Source: an uncultured Halomonas sp.
Lineage (GTDB): Bacteria > Pseudomonadota > Gammaproteobacteria > Pseudomonadales > Halomonadaceae
Direction of reading: 5' to 3'
DNA: 64,000 nucleotides
Assembly: GCF_947490095.1 (NCBI RefSeq)
Contig: NZ_CANLFS010000010.1
Coordinates: 39,732 to 103,731 of the forward strand
A program made the translations under genes and the position numbers. The notes under the pieces are model-generated. The model worked only from the letters and a program-made list of their open reading frames with translations, was not told where the DNA came from and searched no databases. Positions 9,804-18,501 of the stretch are shown piece after piece; the stretch's first letter is position 1; each line of letters opens with the position of its first letter.

Positions 9804-11054
9804 ATGGCCAAAACGTCCCTGGACAAGAGCAAGATCAAGATCCTGCTGCTCGAGGGCATCCACCAGACCGCGGTGGATAATCTTCGCAACGCCGGGTACT
9901 CGAACATCGAGCACCTGCCAACGTCACTGGATGAAGCCGCACTGATCGAGAAGATCCGCGATGTGCACTTTATCGGCATTCGTTCGCGCACCCAGCTCAA
10001 TGAGCGGGTCTTCGCCGCCGCCGAGAAACTGGTGGCCGTGGGCTGTTTCTGCATCGGCACCAACCAGGTCGACCTCGGGGCCGCCCTGGTGCGCGGCATC
10101 CCGGTGTTCAACGCGCCCTACTCCAATACCCGCTCGGTGGCCGAGCTGGTACTGGCCGAGGCCATCATGCTGCTGCGCGGCATTCCCGAAAAGAGTGCCC
10201 GTGCCCATCAGGGCGGCTGGCTGAAGAGCGCCAAGAATTCCCACGAAGCGCGCAACAAGACCCTGGGCATCGTCGGCTATGGCAGCATCGGTTCCCAGCT
10301 CTCGGTCCTCGCCGAATCGCTGGGCTTCGACGTCATCTACTACGATGTGGTCGCCAAGCTGGGCATGGGTAACGCCCGCCAGGTAGGCAACCTCGAGGAG
10401 CTGCTGTCGAAGGCCGATGTGGTCAGCCTGCATGTCCCCGACCTGCCCTCCACCCGCTGGATGATCGGCGCAGAACAGATTGCCGCGATGAAGCCGGGAG
10501 CCATCCTGATTAACGCCTCCCGGGGCAGCGTGGTGGTGATCGAACCCCTGGCCGAGGCGATTCGTGAGGGGCGCCTCAACGGTGCCGCCGTGGACGTCTT
10601 CCCGGTGGAGCCCAAGGGCAACGAGGAAGAGTTCGAGAGCCCGCTGCGCGGCCTGGCCAACGTCATCCTGACCCCGCATATCGGCGGCTCCACCCTGGAG
10701 GCGCAGGAAAATATCGGCATCGAGGTGTCCGAAAAGCTGACGACCTATTCGGATAACGGCACCACCGTCACCTCGGTGAACTTCCCCGAGGTGGCGCTGC
10801 CCTCCCACCCGGGCAAGCACCGCCTGCTGCATATCCACGAGAACGTTCCGGGCGTCATGTCGGAGATCAACCGCGTGCTCTCGGAAAACAGCATCAATAT
10901 CGCCGGTCAGTACCTGCAGACCAACGACAAGGTCGGCTACGTGGTGATCGACGTCGACAAGGCCTATGGCGCCCAGGCGCTGGATGCCCTGCGCCAGGTC
11001 GCGCACACCCTGAAGGTACGGGTGCTGTATGCCGAGGGTGGCCAGGACGCCTGA
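9804..11054 (+). CDS. serA: D-3-phosphoglycerate dehydrogenase
   Basis: SerA oxidises 3-phosphoglycerate with NAD to start serine synthesis. The 416-residue protein has the catalytic and NAD-binding domains of the D-2-hydroxyacid dehydrogenase family (GIVGYGSIGSQLS nucleotide fold, INASRGSVV with the catalytic Arg, TPHIGGSTLEAQ with the catalytic His). It ends in an ACT domain (about residues 340-416) that in E. coli binds serine for feedback inhibition. The start matches E. coli SerA (MAKTSLDKSKIK); a longer upstream frame is not conserved. The gene stands alone with its own terminator. Confidence 0.97.
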   Translation: MAKTSLDKSKIKILLLEGIHQTAVDNLRNAGYSNIEHLPTSLDEAALIEKIRDVHFIGIRSRTQLNERVFAAAEKLVAVGCFCIGTNQVDLGAALVRGIPVFNAPYSNTRSVAELVLAEAIMLLRGIPEKSARAHQGGWLKSAKNSHEARNKTLGIVGYGSIGSQLSVLAESLGFDVIYYDVVAKLGMGNARQVGNLEELLSKADVVSLHVPDLPSTRWMIGAEQIAAMKPGAILINASRGSVVVIEPLAEAIREGRLNGAAVDVFPVEPKGNEEEFESPLRGLANVILTPHIGGSTLEAQENIGIEVSEKLTTYSDNGTTVTSVNFPEVALPSHPGKHRLLHIHENVPGVMSEINRVLSENSINIAGQYLQTNDKVGYVVIDVDKAYGAQALDALRQVAHTLKVRVLYAEGGQDA

Positions 11055-11086
11055 CCCGCCACGCCTGCCCGGCACGACCGCCCTCG

Positions 11087-11115
11087 CCGCCGCGTCTCAC
11101 CGACGCGGCGGTTTT
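11087..11115 (+). terminator. Rho-independent terminator of serA
   Basis: A ten-base GC-rich stem (CCGCCGCGTC with its complement) has a five-base TCACC loop and is followed directly by TTTT. It starts 32 bases after the serA stop codon. Confidence 0.88.
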
Positions 11116-11213
11116 GCGTTCGGACCCCTGAAAGGCATCCATGGTCGCAATGCGCGAGCACGGCCCGGTGCGCTAGGCTATGGCATCGTCGAGACCAGCC
11201 CCAGGAGACTCCC

Positions 11214-12002
11214 ATGAGCGAGACGACCCCAGCGGTACTGCGCCACGATGTCGAGGGCGTGGCCACCCTGACCCTCAACCGGCCGGGAAGCTTCAACGCC
11301 CTCTCCGAGGAGGTGCTCGAGGCCCTCGCCGCCGAGCTCGAGCGCCTGGCCAACGACGGCGCCGTGCGCTGCGTGGTGCTCGCCGCCGAGGGCCGCGCCT
11401 TCTGTGCCGGTCACGACCTCAAGCAGATGCGCACCCACGGCGACGACCGCGATTACTTCCAGGACCTCTTCACCCGCTGCGCCGGCGTGATGCAGGCCAT
11501 CGTCGCCCTGCCGGTGCCGGTGGTCGCCCGGGTACAGGGCCTCGCCACCGCCGCCGGCTGCCAGCTGGTCGCGAGCTGTGACCTGGCCGTGGCCGCCCGC
11601 TCGGCGCGCTTCGCCGTCTCGGGCATCAATGCCGGGCTGTTTTGCTCCACCCCGGCGGTGGCGCTGTCACGCAATGTGGCCCGCAAGCGCGCCATGGAGA
11701 TGCTGCTTACCGGCGAGTTCATCGATGCCGACACCGCCCGCGACTGGGCGCTGATCAATCGCGTCGCCGACGATGAGCGGCTCGACGCGGCCGTCGCCGA
11801 CCTCACCGGCAGCATCTGTGCCAAGAGTGCGGTGGCGGTGCGCACCGGGAAGGCGATGTTCCAGCGCCAGCTGCGCATGCCCCTGGACGAGGCCTACGCC
11901 TTCGCCGGCGATGTAATGGCCGACAACATGCGGGCCGAAGACGTCGCCGAAGGCATCGATGCCTTCATCGAGAAACGCCGCCCCGTATGGCAGGATCGCT
12001 GA
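11214..12002 (+). CDS. Enoyl-CoA hydratase/isomerase family protein (ECHDC3-like)
   Basis: This crotonase-fold protein of 262 residues has the oxyanion-hole segments AFCAGHDLKQMR and ATAAGCQLVASCDLAV. The two glutamates that add water in canonical enoyl-CoA hydratase are not at their usual places. The first is Gln in AAGCQLVAS, and the second region reads SGINAGLFCST. This pattern matches the ECHDC3 subgroup, so a classical hydratase reaction is doubtful; isomerase, hydrolase or an unknown acyl-CoA reaction is possible. A ribosome site (AGGAG) precedes the ATG. The downstream IclR regulator is close on the same strand, but the link between them is only positional. Confidence 0.85.
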   Translation: MSETTPAVLRHDVEGVATLTLNRPGSFNALSEEVLEALAAELERLANDGAVRCVVLAAEGRAFCAGHDLKQMRTHGDDRDYFQDLFTRCAGVMQAIVALPVPVVARVQGLATAAGCQLVASCDLAVAARSARFAVSGINAGLFCSTPAVALSRNVARKRAMEMLLTGEFIDADTARDWALINRVADDERLDAAVADLTGSICAKSAVAVRTGKAMFQRQLRMPLDEAYAFAGDVMADNMRAEDVAEGIDAFIEKRRPVWQDR

Positions 12003-12031
12003 CCCCGGAAGGCTCCGCGAGAGGAGTTAAT

Positions 12032-12067
12032 GGAAGCGATTTCCGAAGACGCGACAGGTGCCTGTCG
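12032..12067. promoter_or_regulatory. Putative operator: two inverted repeats upstream of the IclR gene
   Basis: Two dyads lie just before the regulator gene. The first is GGAA-N5-TTCC, which resembles the GGAA/TTCC half-sites bound by several IclR-family proteins. The second is CGACAGG-TG-CCTGTCG. They are the best candidates for autoregulation. No obvious sigma-70 promoter could be fixed with confidence. Confidence 0.4.
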
Positions 12068-12113
12068 ACAGGGTATGCTGTGCCCGCGAAGCCACGGCAT
12101 AAGGAGCAGCAGG

Positions 12114-12944
12114 GTGAGTGAAGTCAAGCGCAGGACCGCGGGGCGTCCCGCGGGATCGGGCAAGGCCAGCGGCGGCCATAGTCAGTCGCTGGTTCGCGGC
12201 CTCAACCTTCTGGAGCGCCTGGCCGGACACCCCGGGGGCCTGGCGCTCTCGGAGCTCGCCGAGCAGGCCGACCTGGCCCCCTCCACCACCCACCGCCTGC
12301 TGCAGGCGCTGCAGAGCCAGGGGTTCATCACCCAGGATAACGAGCTCGGCGTCTGGAAGATCGACGTCAAGACCTTCCGCATCGGCAACAGCTTCCTGGA
12401 GGCGCGTGACTTCATCGCTACCAGCCGCCCCTTCCTGCGGCGCCTGACCGACCATACCGGCGAGACCGCCAATCTCGGCATCCGCGACGACGGCACCGCG
12501 GTATTCCTCGCCCAGAGCGAATCGCCACAGATGATGCGCATGATCACGCGTCTCGGTTCCCGCGCCCCGCTGCACGCCTCCGGCGTGGGCAAGGCCCTGA
12601 TGGCCTGGCTGCCCGAGGACGCGTTCGAACGCATTATCCATGAGCGCGGCCTGCCACGGGTCACCGAAAATACCCTGCACACCCCCGAGACTCTGCGCGA
12701 GGGACTCGCGGAGGTTCGTCGGCAGGGCTTCGCCTGCGACCGCGAAGAACACGCCATCGGCCTGCACTGCGTGGCCGCCTGCATCCATGATGAGCACGGC
12801 ACGCCGCTGGCCGCCATCTCGGTCTCCGGCCCGGTAGCACGCATTCCCGAGGCGCGCCTGCTGGAGCTGGGGGGCCTGGTACGCGACACCGCCATCGAGA
12901 TTACCGCCCAGCTGGGCGGGCGCATTCCGCCGGCGCCGCAATAG
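12114..12944 (+). CDS. IclR-family transcriptional regulator
   Basis: This 276-residue regulator has an N-terminal winged helix (about residues 25-85; SLVRGLNLLERLAGHPGG, then LSELAEQADLAPSTTHRLL as the helix-turn-helix) and a C-terminal IclR effector domain (about 100-270) with HASGVGKALMAWLP and the late segment CVAACIHDEHGTPLAAISVSGP. The start is a GTG with AAGGAG seven bases upstream; longer frames lack a ribosome site. IclR proteins sense small acids such as glyoxylate or aromatic intermediates, but the ligand here is unknown. A tail hairpin ends the gene before the efflux pump. Confidence 0.92.
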   Translation: MSEVKRRTAGRPAGSGKASGGHSQSLVRGLNLLERLAGHPGGLALSELAEQADLAPSTTHRLLQALQSQGFITQDNELGVWKIDVKTFRIGNSFLEARDFIATSRPFLRRLTDHTGETANLGIRDDGTAVFLAQSESPQMMRMITRLGSRAPLHASGVGKALMAWLPEDAFERIIHERGLPRVTENTLHTPETLREGLAEVRRQGFACDREEHAIGLHCVAACIHDEHGTPLAAISVSGPVARIPEARLLELGGLVRDTAIEITAQLGGRIPPAPQ

Positions 12945-13007
12945 CCTCGCCCGGGGCCTGGAAGACGTCACCGCACGTTCGCCGATAAAATAACAGGCTA
13001 ACGGAAT

Positions 13008-13050
13008 GGGCAGGGCACCGGGACACTCCCGTGGCCCTGCCCGGTTCTTT
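13008..13050 (+). terminator. Hairpin terminator after the IclR gene
   Basis: An imperfect stem formed by GGGCAGGG and CCCTGCCC, with inner pairs around CAC, is followed by a T-rich TTCTTT. It lies between the IclR gene and the ribosome site of the next gene, so it probably separates the two transcripts or attenuates read-through. Confidence 0.65.
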
Positions 13051-13080
13051 CTGTCGGACGACAATATCAAGGAGACCCCG

Positions 13081-14277
13081 GTGCTGAGGCTGACCTCCCC
13101 CGCCACTATCCTAGTCTTGGCCGCATTGACTGCCTTGGGCCCGCTGGCTACCGATATGTACCTGCCCGCCATGCCCAGCATGGCCGAGGCTCTCGATACG
13201 GGCCCCGATCAGGTCCAGCTAACGCTTAGCCTCTATATGGCCGGCTTCGCCCTTGCCCAGCTGTTTGTCGGGCCAGTGTCGGATCATTTTGGCCGCAAGC
13301 CAGTGATGTTGGCCGGGCTCACACTGTTCCTCGCCGCCAGCCTGCTGTGCGCCTTCGCCCCGAATATAGAATGGTTGCTGTCGGGCCGCTTCTTGCAAGC
13401 CTTCGGCGGCGCCGCAGGCCCCGTGCTCGCGCGTGCCGCCGTGCGTGATATCTACGACCCCATCGCGGCCGGTCGCGCGCTCTCCCATATGGCCAGCACC
13501 ATGGCACTGGCGCCGGCGCTCGCGCCAGCGGTAGGGGCGGGCCTCCTGCTGTTCTTTGGTTGGGAGTCGGTCTTTTTGCTGCTGACGATCTATGCCGCCA
13601 TCATGCTGCTGCTTCTCGTCCTGAAAATACCCGAATCCTTGCCGGCCGATCGCCGACAGCCGATAACGGCCGGCGTCATCCTGGCCAACTACCGCCTGTT
13701 GCTGACTCAACGCAGCTTCATGGGCTATACCTTGATCAACGCCAGCGGCTTTGCCGGCCTGTTTGCTTTTCTCTCGGGCTCATCCTTCGTGCTCATCGAA
13801 TACATGGGCCTGTCGCCTTTCCAGTATGGTTTGGGCTTTATCCTGATCGTCGCCGGCTTCTTCTCGGGCACACTATTCAGCGGTCATTACAGCCAGCGCC
13901 TAGGACGCGACCCCCTACTCATGCTGGCCAGCCTGATGTGTGCTCTGGCCGGTACCACCATGGCGGTGCTGGCCATATCAGGCGTTCATGTCCCCTGGGC
14001 CATTATCGGGCCTCATGTCATCTTTCTTTTCGGGTTCGGCATCATGATGCCGCAGAGCATGGCCGGGGCTCTCGCCCTAAATCCGCAGTGTGCGGGCTCG
14101 GCCTCGTCACTCTTCGGCTTCCTGCAGATGACCATCGCCGCGCTGGGCGGGGCCCTGGTAGGACGGCTTCATGACGGCACCTCACAAACCATGGCGATTG
14201 CCATTGCGTTGGGAGGGCTGATTTCACTCACGGCTTACCTTGGACTGATCAGGCGAGGCCCCAAGGCTTCAAGCTGA
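13081..14277 (+). CDS. Bcr/CflA-family multidrug efflux MFS transporter
   Basis: This 398-residue inner-membrane protein has about 12 transmembrane segments and the Bcr/CflA signature: TALGPLATDMYLPAMPSM in the first segment and GPVSDHFGRKPVML (MFS motif A) between segments 2 and 3. Relatives export bicyclomycin, chloramphenicol or sulfonamides by proton antiport, and in some strains cysteine or arabinose. The substrate here is not predictable. The start is a GTG with AAGGAG at good distance; an upstream ATG would run through the terminator hairpin. Base composition is somewhat lower in GC than in neighbouring genes. Confidence 0.9.
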   Translation: MLRLTSPATILVLAALTALGPLATDMYLPAMPSMAEALDTGPDQVQLTLSLYMAGFALAQLFVGPVSDHFGRKPVMLAGLTLFLAASLLCAFAPNIEWLLSGRFLQAFGGAAGPVLARAAVRDIYDPIAAGRALSHMASTMALAPALAPAVGAGLLLFFGWESVFLLLTIYAAIMLLLLVLKIPESLPADRRQPITAGVILANYRLLLTQRSFMGYTLINASGFAGLFAFLSGSSFVLIEYMGLSPFQYGLGFILIVAGFFSGTLFSGHYSQRLGRDPLLMLASLMCALAGTTMAVLAISGVHVPWAIIGPHVIFLFGFGIMMPQSMAGALALNPQCAGSASSLFGFLQMTIAALGGALVGRLHDGTSQTMAIAIALGGLISLTAYLGLIRRGPKASS

Positions 14278-14448
14278 ATACAACCCGGCATCCAGGCTCG
14301 GCGTGAGTCGCTGTCAGGGGCGTCGAACGGCATCGGCAGGCGCCGGCGTTAATAACACGGCTCGCAGTAATCACTGCAAATCGATGAACCCGGCCGCCCT
14401 CGGCGCTACACTAGCGGCCGTCCATTCGCCCCAGCCGAGGCCACGCCG

Positions 14449-15477
14449 ATGAGTCACCACCTGCTCTCTGTCGATTCCCTGTCCCGCGACGATGTCGACC
14501 ACCTGATGCGGGTAGCCGCCCGCATGGAACCCATCGCCCAGCGCCGCCAGGTCTCCCGCGTGCTGGAAGGGGCCGTGCTCGGCAACCTCTTCTTCGAGGC
14601 CAGCACCCGTACCCGGGTCAGCTTCCATGCCGCCTTCTGCCGCCTGGGTGGCAGCGTCTGCGATACCACCGGCTTTACCTTCTCGTCCATGGCCAAGGGC
14701 GAGTCGCTCTACGACACCAGCCGCGTGATGAGCGGCTACTGCGATGCCATCGTGATGCGCCACCCGGAACTCGGCTCGGTGGCGGAATTCGCCGCCGCCA
14801 CCCACGTGCCGGTCATCAACGGCGGCGACGGCGCCGGCGAGCACCCCAGCCAGGCGCTGCTCGACTTCTATACGATCGACAAGGAGTTTACCCGGCTGGG
14901 CAAGAGGCTCTCCGGCGCCCACGTGCTGATGTCCGGCGACCTCAAGTACGGGCGTACCGTGCACTCGCTGATCAAGCTGCTGTCGCTCTATGCGCCCATG
15001 CGTATCACCCTGGTGGCGCCTCCGGGGCTGGAGATGCCCAGCCACCTGATCGACCTGGTGACCTCCCGCGGTCATCGTGTCGAGCAGCGCGATAGCCTGG
15101 CCCAGGACTATGCCGATGTGGACGTGGTCTACACTACTCGCATCCAGAAGGAGCGCTTTACCGCCGAGATGAGCGAGGGCTTCAGCCTGTCGCGCGACTT
15201 CACCGTGGACCGCGCCTTCCTCGACGCCCGCTGCGGGCGCGACACCCTGGTCATGCACCCGCTGCCCCGCGATAGCCGCCCCGAGGCCAACGACCTCGAC
15301 GTCGACCTCAACGGCGACCCACGCCTGGCGGTCTTCCGCCAGACCGACAACGGCATTCCGGTGCGCATGGCGATCTTCGCCACCCTGCTCGAGGTGGACG
15401 GGCTGATCGAGAAGGAGACGCGCCCGGTGCCCTGGTTCGTGCCGCCACGCCTGGGCGTTGACGACCCGGCGCTGTAG
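14449..15477 (+). CDS. pyrB: Aspartate carbamoyltransferase catalytic subunit
   Basis: PyrB joins carbamoyl phosphate to aspartate in the second step of pyrimidine synthesis. All active-site segments are present: FFEASTRTR and the MAKGESL loop for carbamoyl phosphate, MRHPELG, HPSQALLDFYTI, DLKYGRTVHSL, and HPLPRDSRPE. At 342 residues it is about 30 longer than E. coli PyrB, with an extended N-terminal half and a C-terminal tail. No regulatory subunit gene pyrI and no dihydroorotase-like pyrC' gene adjoins it, so allosteric control is probably unlike that of E. coli. A TACACT sequence 37 bases upstream could be a -10 element. Confidence 0.95.
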   Translation: MSHHLLSVDSLSRDDVDHLMRVAARMEPIAQRRQVSRVLEGAVLGNLFFEASTRTRVSFHAAFCRLGGSVCDTTGFTFSSMAKGESLYDTSRVMSGYCDAIVMRHPELGSVAEFAAATHVPVINGGDGAGEHPSQALLDFYTIDKEFTRLGKRLSGAHVLMSGDLKYGRTVHSLIKLLSLYAPMRITLVAPPGLEMPSHLIDLVTSRGHRVEQRDSLAQDYADVDVVYTTRIQKERFTAEMSEGFSLSRDFTVDRAFLDARCGRDTLVMHPLPRDSRPEANDLDVDLNGDPRLAVFRQTDNGIPVRMAIFATLLEVDGLIEKETRPVPWFVPPRLGVDDPAL

Positions 15478-15549
15478 GCAACGCGCAGTTCTGTCGTCCT
15501 CGCCTATGCTGAGGGTATCCTGCTTCCCTGGCGGCATGAGGACCACGAC

Positions 15550-16182
15550 ATGAACCTTCACCGCGCCTATCGGCTCCTGGCACTCTTCTACACCTTGCTG
15601 CTGCTGGTCGGGGCCATCGCCCTGCTGGCCGGCGGCGGCACCGCTCTCTCGCTGATCCAGCTCGCCCTGGGGGCCGTGGCGGTCGTCGGGCTCTGGGGCT
15701 ATATCCTCAAGCGCGGCTTCATGAATCCGCGCCTGTGGCGACCGCTGGCGGCGGTCCTGGCGGTAGCGGCCCTGGCGCAGCTGTGGGCGGTATTCAGCCT
15801 GCCCCTACCCGGCGAACTGCTCACCTGGATGCTGGTCAGCACGATCTTCTCGCTGCTGCTGGTCGTGATACTCTATCGCTACGGCGACCGTGACCAGGCC
15901 CTCTGGGCCACGCCCGCGGAGCTGGAAGCCGCACGGCAGCTGGAGACGTTGCTGGAGGAAGGAGAGGGCTCGCTACGCGCCAGGACCCATGATGCCGAGC
16001 GCGAATCGCGGGTCACCGTGATCAAGGCCGACGACGGCTACCATGCCAGCGTGACGCGTCGCCGCCACGCCGAGCGTGAGGCCTTCGAGGAGCGCTTCCG
16101 CCACCCCGCTACCCTGGTGTTTTTCCTGGAAAAATTCGCCGGTATCTCGGTCGGCGACCTCAAGCACGGCGACGCCGCCTGA
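15550..16182 (+). CDS. Hypothetical four-helix membrane protein with cytoplasmic tail
   Basis: I do not recognise this 210-residue protein. It has four hydrophobic segments (about residues 8-28, 33-53, 63-85 and 92-108), followed by a charged tail of about 100 residues rich in Glu and Arg that ends in FFLEKFAGISVGDLKHG. GAGGA lies upstream of the ATG. The gene sits between pyrB and the convergent ruvX gene with almost no gap at its 3' end. No catalytic motif was seen. Codon use matches the neighbours. Confidence 0.6.
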   Translation: MNLHRAYRLLALFYTLLLLVGAIALLAGGGTALSLIQLALGAVAVVGLWGYILKRGFMNPRLWRPLAAVLAVAALAQLWAVFSLPLPGELLTWMLVSTIFSLLLVVILYRYGDRDQALWATPAELEAARQLETLLEEGEGSLRARTHDAERESRVTVIKADDGYHASVTRRRHAEREAFEERFRHPATLVFFLEKFAGISVGDLKHGDAA

Positions 16183-16186
16183 GGCC

Positions 16187-16630
16187 TCAGCGCCCGGGCA
16201 GCCCCTCCCGAGCGACGAACCAGCGCTCGACGATCAATACCGCGCTGATGCCATCGACGCCCTCATCGCGCCAGCTGCCGCGATGGCCACGCTCCCGGGC
16301 GATCACCTTGGCCTCGCCGGTGGAGCCCCGCTCGTCGACCATCTCGCAGGGCACCCCGTAACGGCCGAACAGGCGCTTGCCAAACTTGCGGGCGCGGGTG
16401 CTCATCTCCTGCTCTTCTCCCGCCGCCGTGAGCGGCAGGCCCACCACGAAAAGATCCGGCTGCCATTCCTTTACCAGGCGCTCTACCCGCCCCCAGTCGG
16501 GGATGCCCTCCCGAGCCGGCAGGGGCTCGAGCTCCCGGGCACTGCCCAGCAGTTCGTTGCCGACCGCCACGCCGATGCGCCGGGTGCCGAAGTCGAATCC
16601 CAGGATCAATCGCTCGCCCTGCCTGGCCAT
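16187..16630 (-). CDS. ruvX: Pre-16S rRNA nuclease / RuvX (YqgF)
   Basis: YqgF has an RNase H-like fold and processes the 5' end of 16S rRNA; it was formerly annotated as a Holliday junction resolvase. The 147 residues include the first catalytic Asp in LGFDFGTRRIGVAVG, the RKFGKRLFGRYGVP segment, DERGSTGEA, and the C-terminal VDGISAVLIVERWF with the last acidic residue. E. coli has Leu-Ser-Thr-Val where this protein has Gly-Ser-Thr-Gly, a mild deviation in a conserved loop. It follows yqgE at 13 bases, as in most gammaproteobacteria, and is convergent with the membrane-protein gene. Confidence 0.95.
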   Translation of the reverse strand: MARQGERLILGFDFGTRRIGVAVGNELLGSARELEPLPAREGIPDWGRVERLVKEWQPDLFVVGLPLTAAGEEQEMSTRARKFGKRLFGRYGVPCEMVDERGSTGEAKVIARERGHRGSWRDEGVDGISAVLIVERWFVAREGLPGR

Positions 16631-16643
16631 CAGCGCCCCCGAC

Positions 16644-17216
16644 TCATGAGTGCCCCGCCTCGCGGGTCATCAGGTTGAGGTCGACGCCGAGAACGCCGGC
16701 GGCGGCACCCAGGCGCTGCTCGGGCGGCTCCTCGAAGAGGATCTCGCTGCGGCCTTCCACGGTGAGCCAGGCGTTGTCGAGCAGCTCGGCCTCGAGCTGA
16801 CCCGACTCCCAGCCGGCACAGCCCAGGCAGACCAGGAAGTGCTCGGGGCCCTGGCCGGCGGCCAGCGCCTGGAGCATATCCATGGAGGTGGTCAGGGCGA
16901 CCTCATCGGTCACCTGGACACTGGAGTCCCAGTCGGCGCTGTCGCCACGGTGCAGGATAAAGCCGCGATCCTTGTGCACTGGGCCGCCGAAGTAGACCGG
17001 CGCATTGCGATGCGGGCTCTCCTCGCCGTCGAGGTCGAGCTGCTCGAACAGCGCCTCCAGGGTCAGTTCGAGGGGGCGGTTGACGATGACGCCCATGGTG
17101 CCCTTCTCGTCATGGTCACACAGATAGCCGAGCGTGCCGGCGAAATTGGGATCTTCCTGGTGCGGCATTGCCAGCAGGAAGTAATCTTTCAGGCCGAAGT
17201 TTTCCACGGATTGCAT
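16644..17216 (-). CDS. yqgE: UPF0301 family protein YqgE/AlgH
   Basis: This 190-residue cytosolic protein belongs to the AlgH/UPF0301 family. The hallmark segments are YFLLAMPHQEDPNFAGTL near the N-terminus, GTMGVIVNRPL, and FLVCLGCAGWESGQLEAEL. AlgH was named for an effect on alginate regulation in Pseudomonas; its biochemical role is unsettled, and links to redox or nucleotide binding have been proposed. It lies directly upstream of ruvX, the conserved pair. The 233-base gap upstream, towards gshB, holds no recognisable gene and contains a TACAAT-like -10 on this strand. Confidence 0.93.
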   Translation of the reverse strand: MQSVENFGLKDYFLLAMPHQEDPNFAGTLGYLCDHDEKGTMGVIVNRPLELTLEALFEQLDLDGEESPHRNAPVYFGGPVHKDRGFILHRGDSADWDSSVQVTDEVALTTSMDMLQALAAGQGPEHFLVCLGCAGWESGQLEAELLDNAWLTVEGRSEILFEEPPEQRLGAAAGVLGVDLNLMTREAGHS

Positions 17217-17449
17217 GAGACTCCCCGGCGGTTCTAGCGCACGCCGAAATTATTGCCTTGGCCGACTCGCCAGACGCGCCTCCAGCCCGCATCGAAGGGG
17301 CGATACGCGCCGGTACCGCGGACGGTATCCAGCGCGGTCCGGTCGAGTTCGGAATGTCCAGACGATTGTACCATCTCCGCCCGACGCCACCCGCCATGGC
17401 GGCCACTCTCATGCGCCGCAGGGCCTGAGGAGGGCGGCGGCTCGCGCGC

Positions 17450-18418
17450 CTAGCCTCGCATCGCCGCCAGGCGACGCTCGATGGCATCCATCAGCAGGCC
17501 GGCGATATCGGTACCGCGCTGGTCATCGATCTCGCGCACGCAGGTGGGGCTGGTCACGTTGATCTCGGTGATGTAGTCCCCGATCACATCGAGGCCCACA
17601 AACAACAACCCCTTCTCGCGAATCATCGGCTGCACCTGGCCGACCAGCCAGTGATCCCGCTCGGTCAGCTCACGGCTGACGCCGTTGCCACCGGCGGCCA
17701 GGTTGCCGCGGGTCTCGCCGGCCATGGGCACACGGGCCAGGCCATAAGGCACCGGCTCACCATCCACCAGCAGGATGCGGGTATCGCCGTCCTTGATCTC
17801 GGGCAGATAGCGCTGGGCCATGATCTGGCGACGACCACGCTCGGTGAGGGTCTCGATCACCGCGCCCAGATTGCGCCCCTCGGGCCCGAGGTGGAAGATA
17901 CCGCTGCCGCCCATGCCGTCCAGCGGCTTGAAGATGACGTCGCCGTGCTCGGCGTGGAAGGCACGCAGCTCGGTGTCGCTACAGGAGACCAGCGTCGGCG
18001 CACAGCACTGCGGGAACTGCTGGGCGAAGAGCTTCTCGTTGCACTCGAGCAGCGCCCGGGTGGGGTTGACCACCAGTACACCCTCTCGCTCGGCGAACCC
18101 CAGCAGGTGGACGGCATTGAGGAAGTCGGTATCCACCGGCGGGTCCTGACGCATCAGGATCACATCGAGCTCCCCCAGGGGCCGCGGCTCGGGCTCCCCC
18201 AGGTCGAACCAGTGGCCGGGGTCGCGATGCACCTCGAGGTCGCGCATGCGGCCGAAGGCGCGGCCGTCGCGCAGGAAGATATCACCGGGTTCCAGGTAGT
18301 GCAGCGATGCGCCGCGGTCCCGGGCGGCCCACAGCAGGGCCAGGGAGGAGTCCTTCTTGTAGGTGATGTCCGCGATGGGGTCCATCACCACGCCGATCTT
18401 CAGCGCACGTTCGCTCAT
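17450..18418 (-). CDS. gshB: Glutathione synthetase
   Basis: GshB ligates gamma-glutamylcysteine and glycine with ATP to give glutathione in the cytosol. The 322 residues follow the E. coli enzyme: MDPIADITYKKDSSLALL at the start, VILMRQDPPVDTDFL, the ATP-grasp loop KPLDGMGGSGIF, and EINVTSPTCVREID near the end. The operon context rsmE...gshB-yqgE-ruvX is typical. A tonB-like gene that occupies the gshB-yqgE interval in Pseudomonas is absent here. Confidence 0.97.
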   Translation of the reverse strand: MSERALKIGVVMDPIADITYKKDSSLALLWAARDRGASLHYLEPGDIFLRDGRAFGRMRDLEVHRDPGHWFDLGEPEPRPLGELDVILMRQDPPVDTDFLNAVHLLGFAEREGVLVVNPTRALLECNEKLFAQQFPQCCAPTLVSCSDTELRAFHAEHGDVIFKPLDGMGGSGIFHLGPEGRNLGAVIETLTERGRRQIMAQRYLPEIKDGDTRILLVDGEPVPYGLARVPMAGETRGNLAAGGNGVSRELTERDHWLVGQVQPMIREKGLLFVGLDVIGDYITEINVTSPTCVREIDDQRGTDIAGLLMDAIERRLAAMRG

Positions 18419-18501
18419 GGGGTCGGTTTCCGGTCGAGGGTATGAATCGGGCCAGTATGACGCAGGGGGAGTGGCGGTACCAAGACGAGCCGGCGGTTCG
18501 G

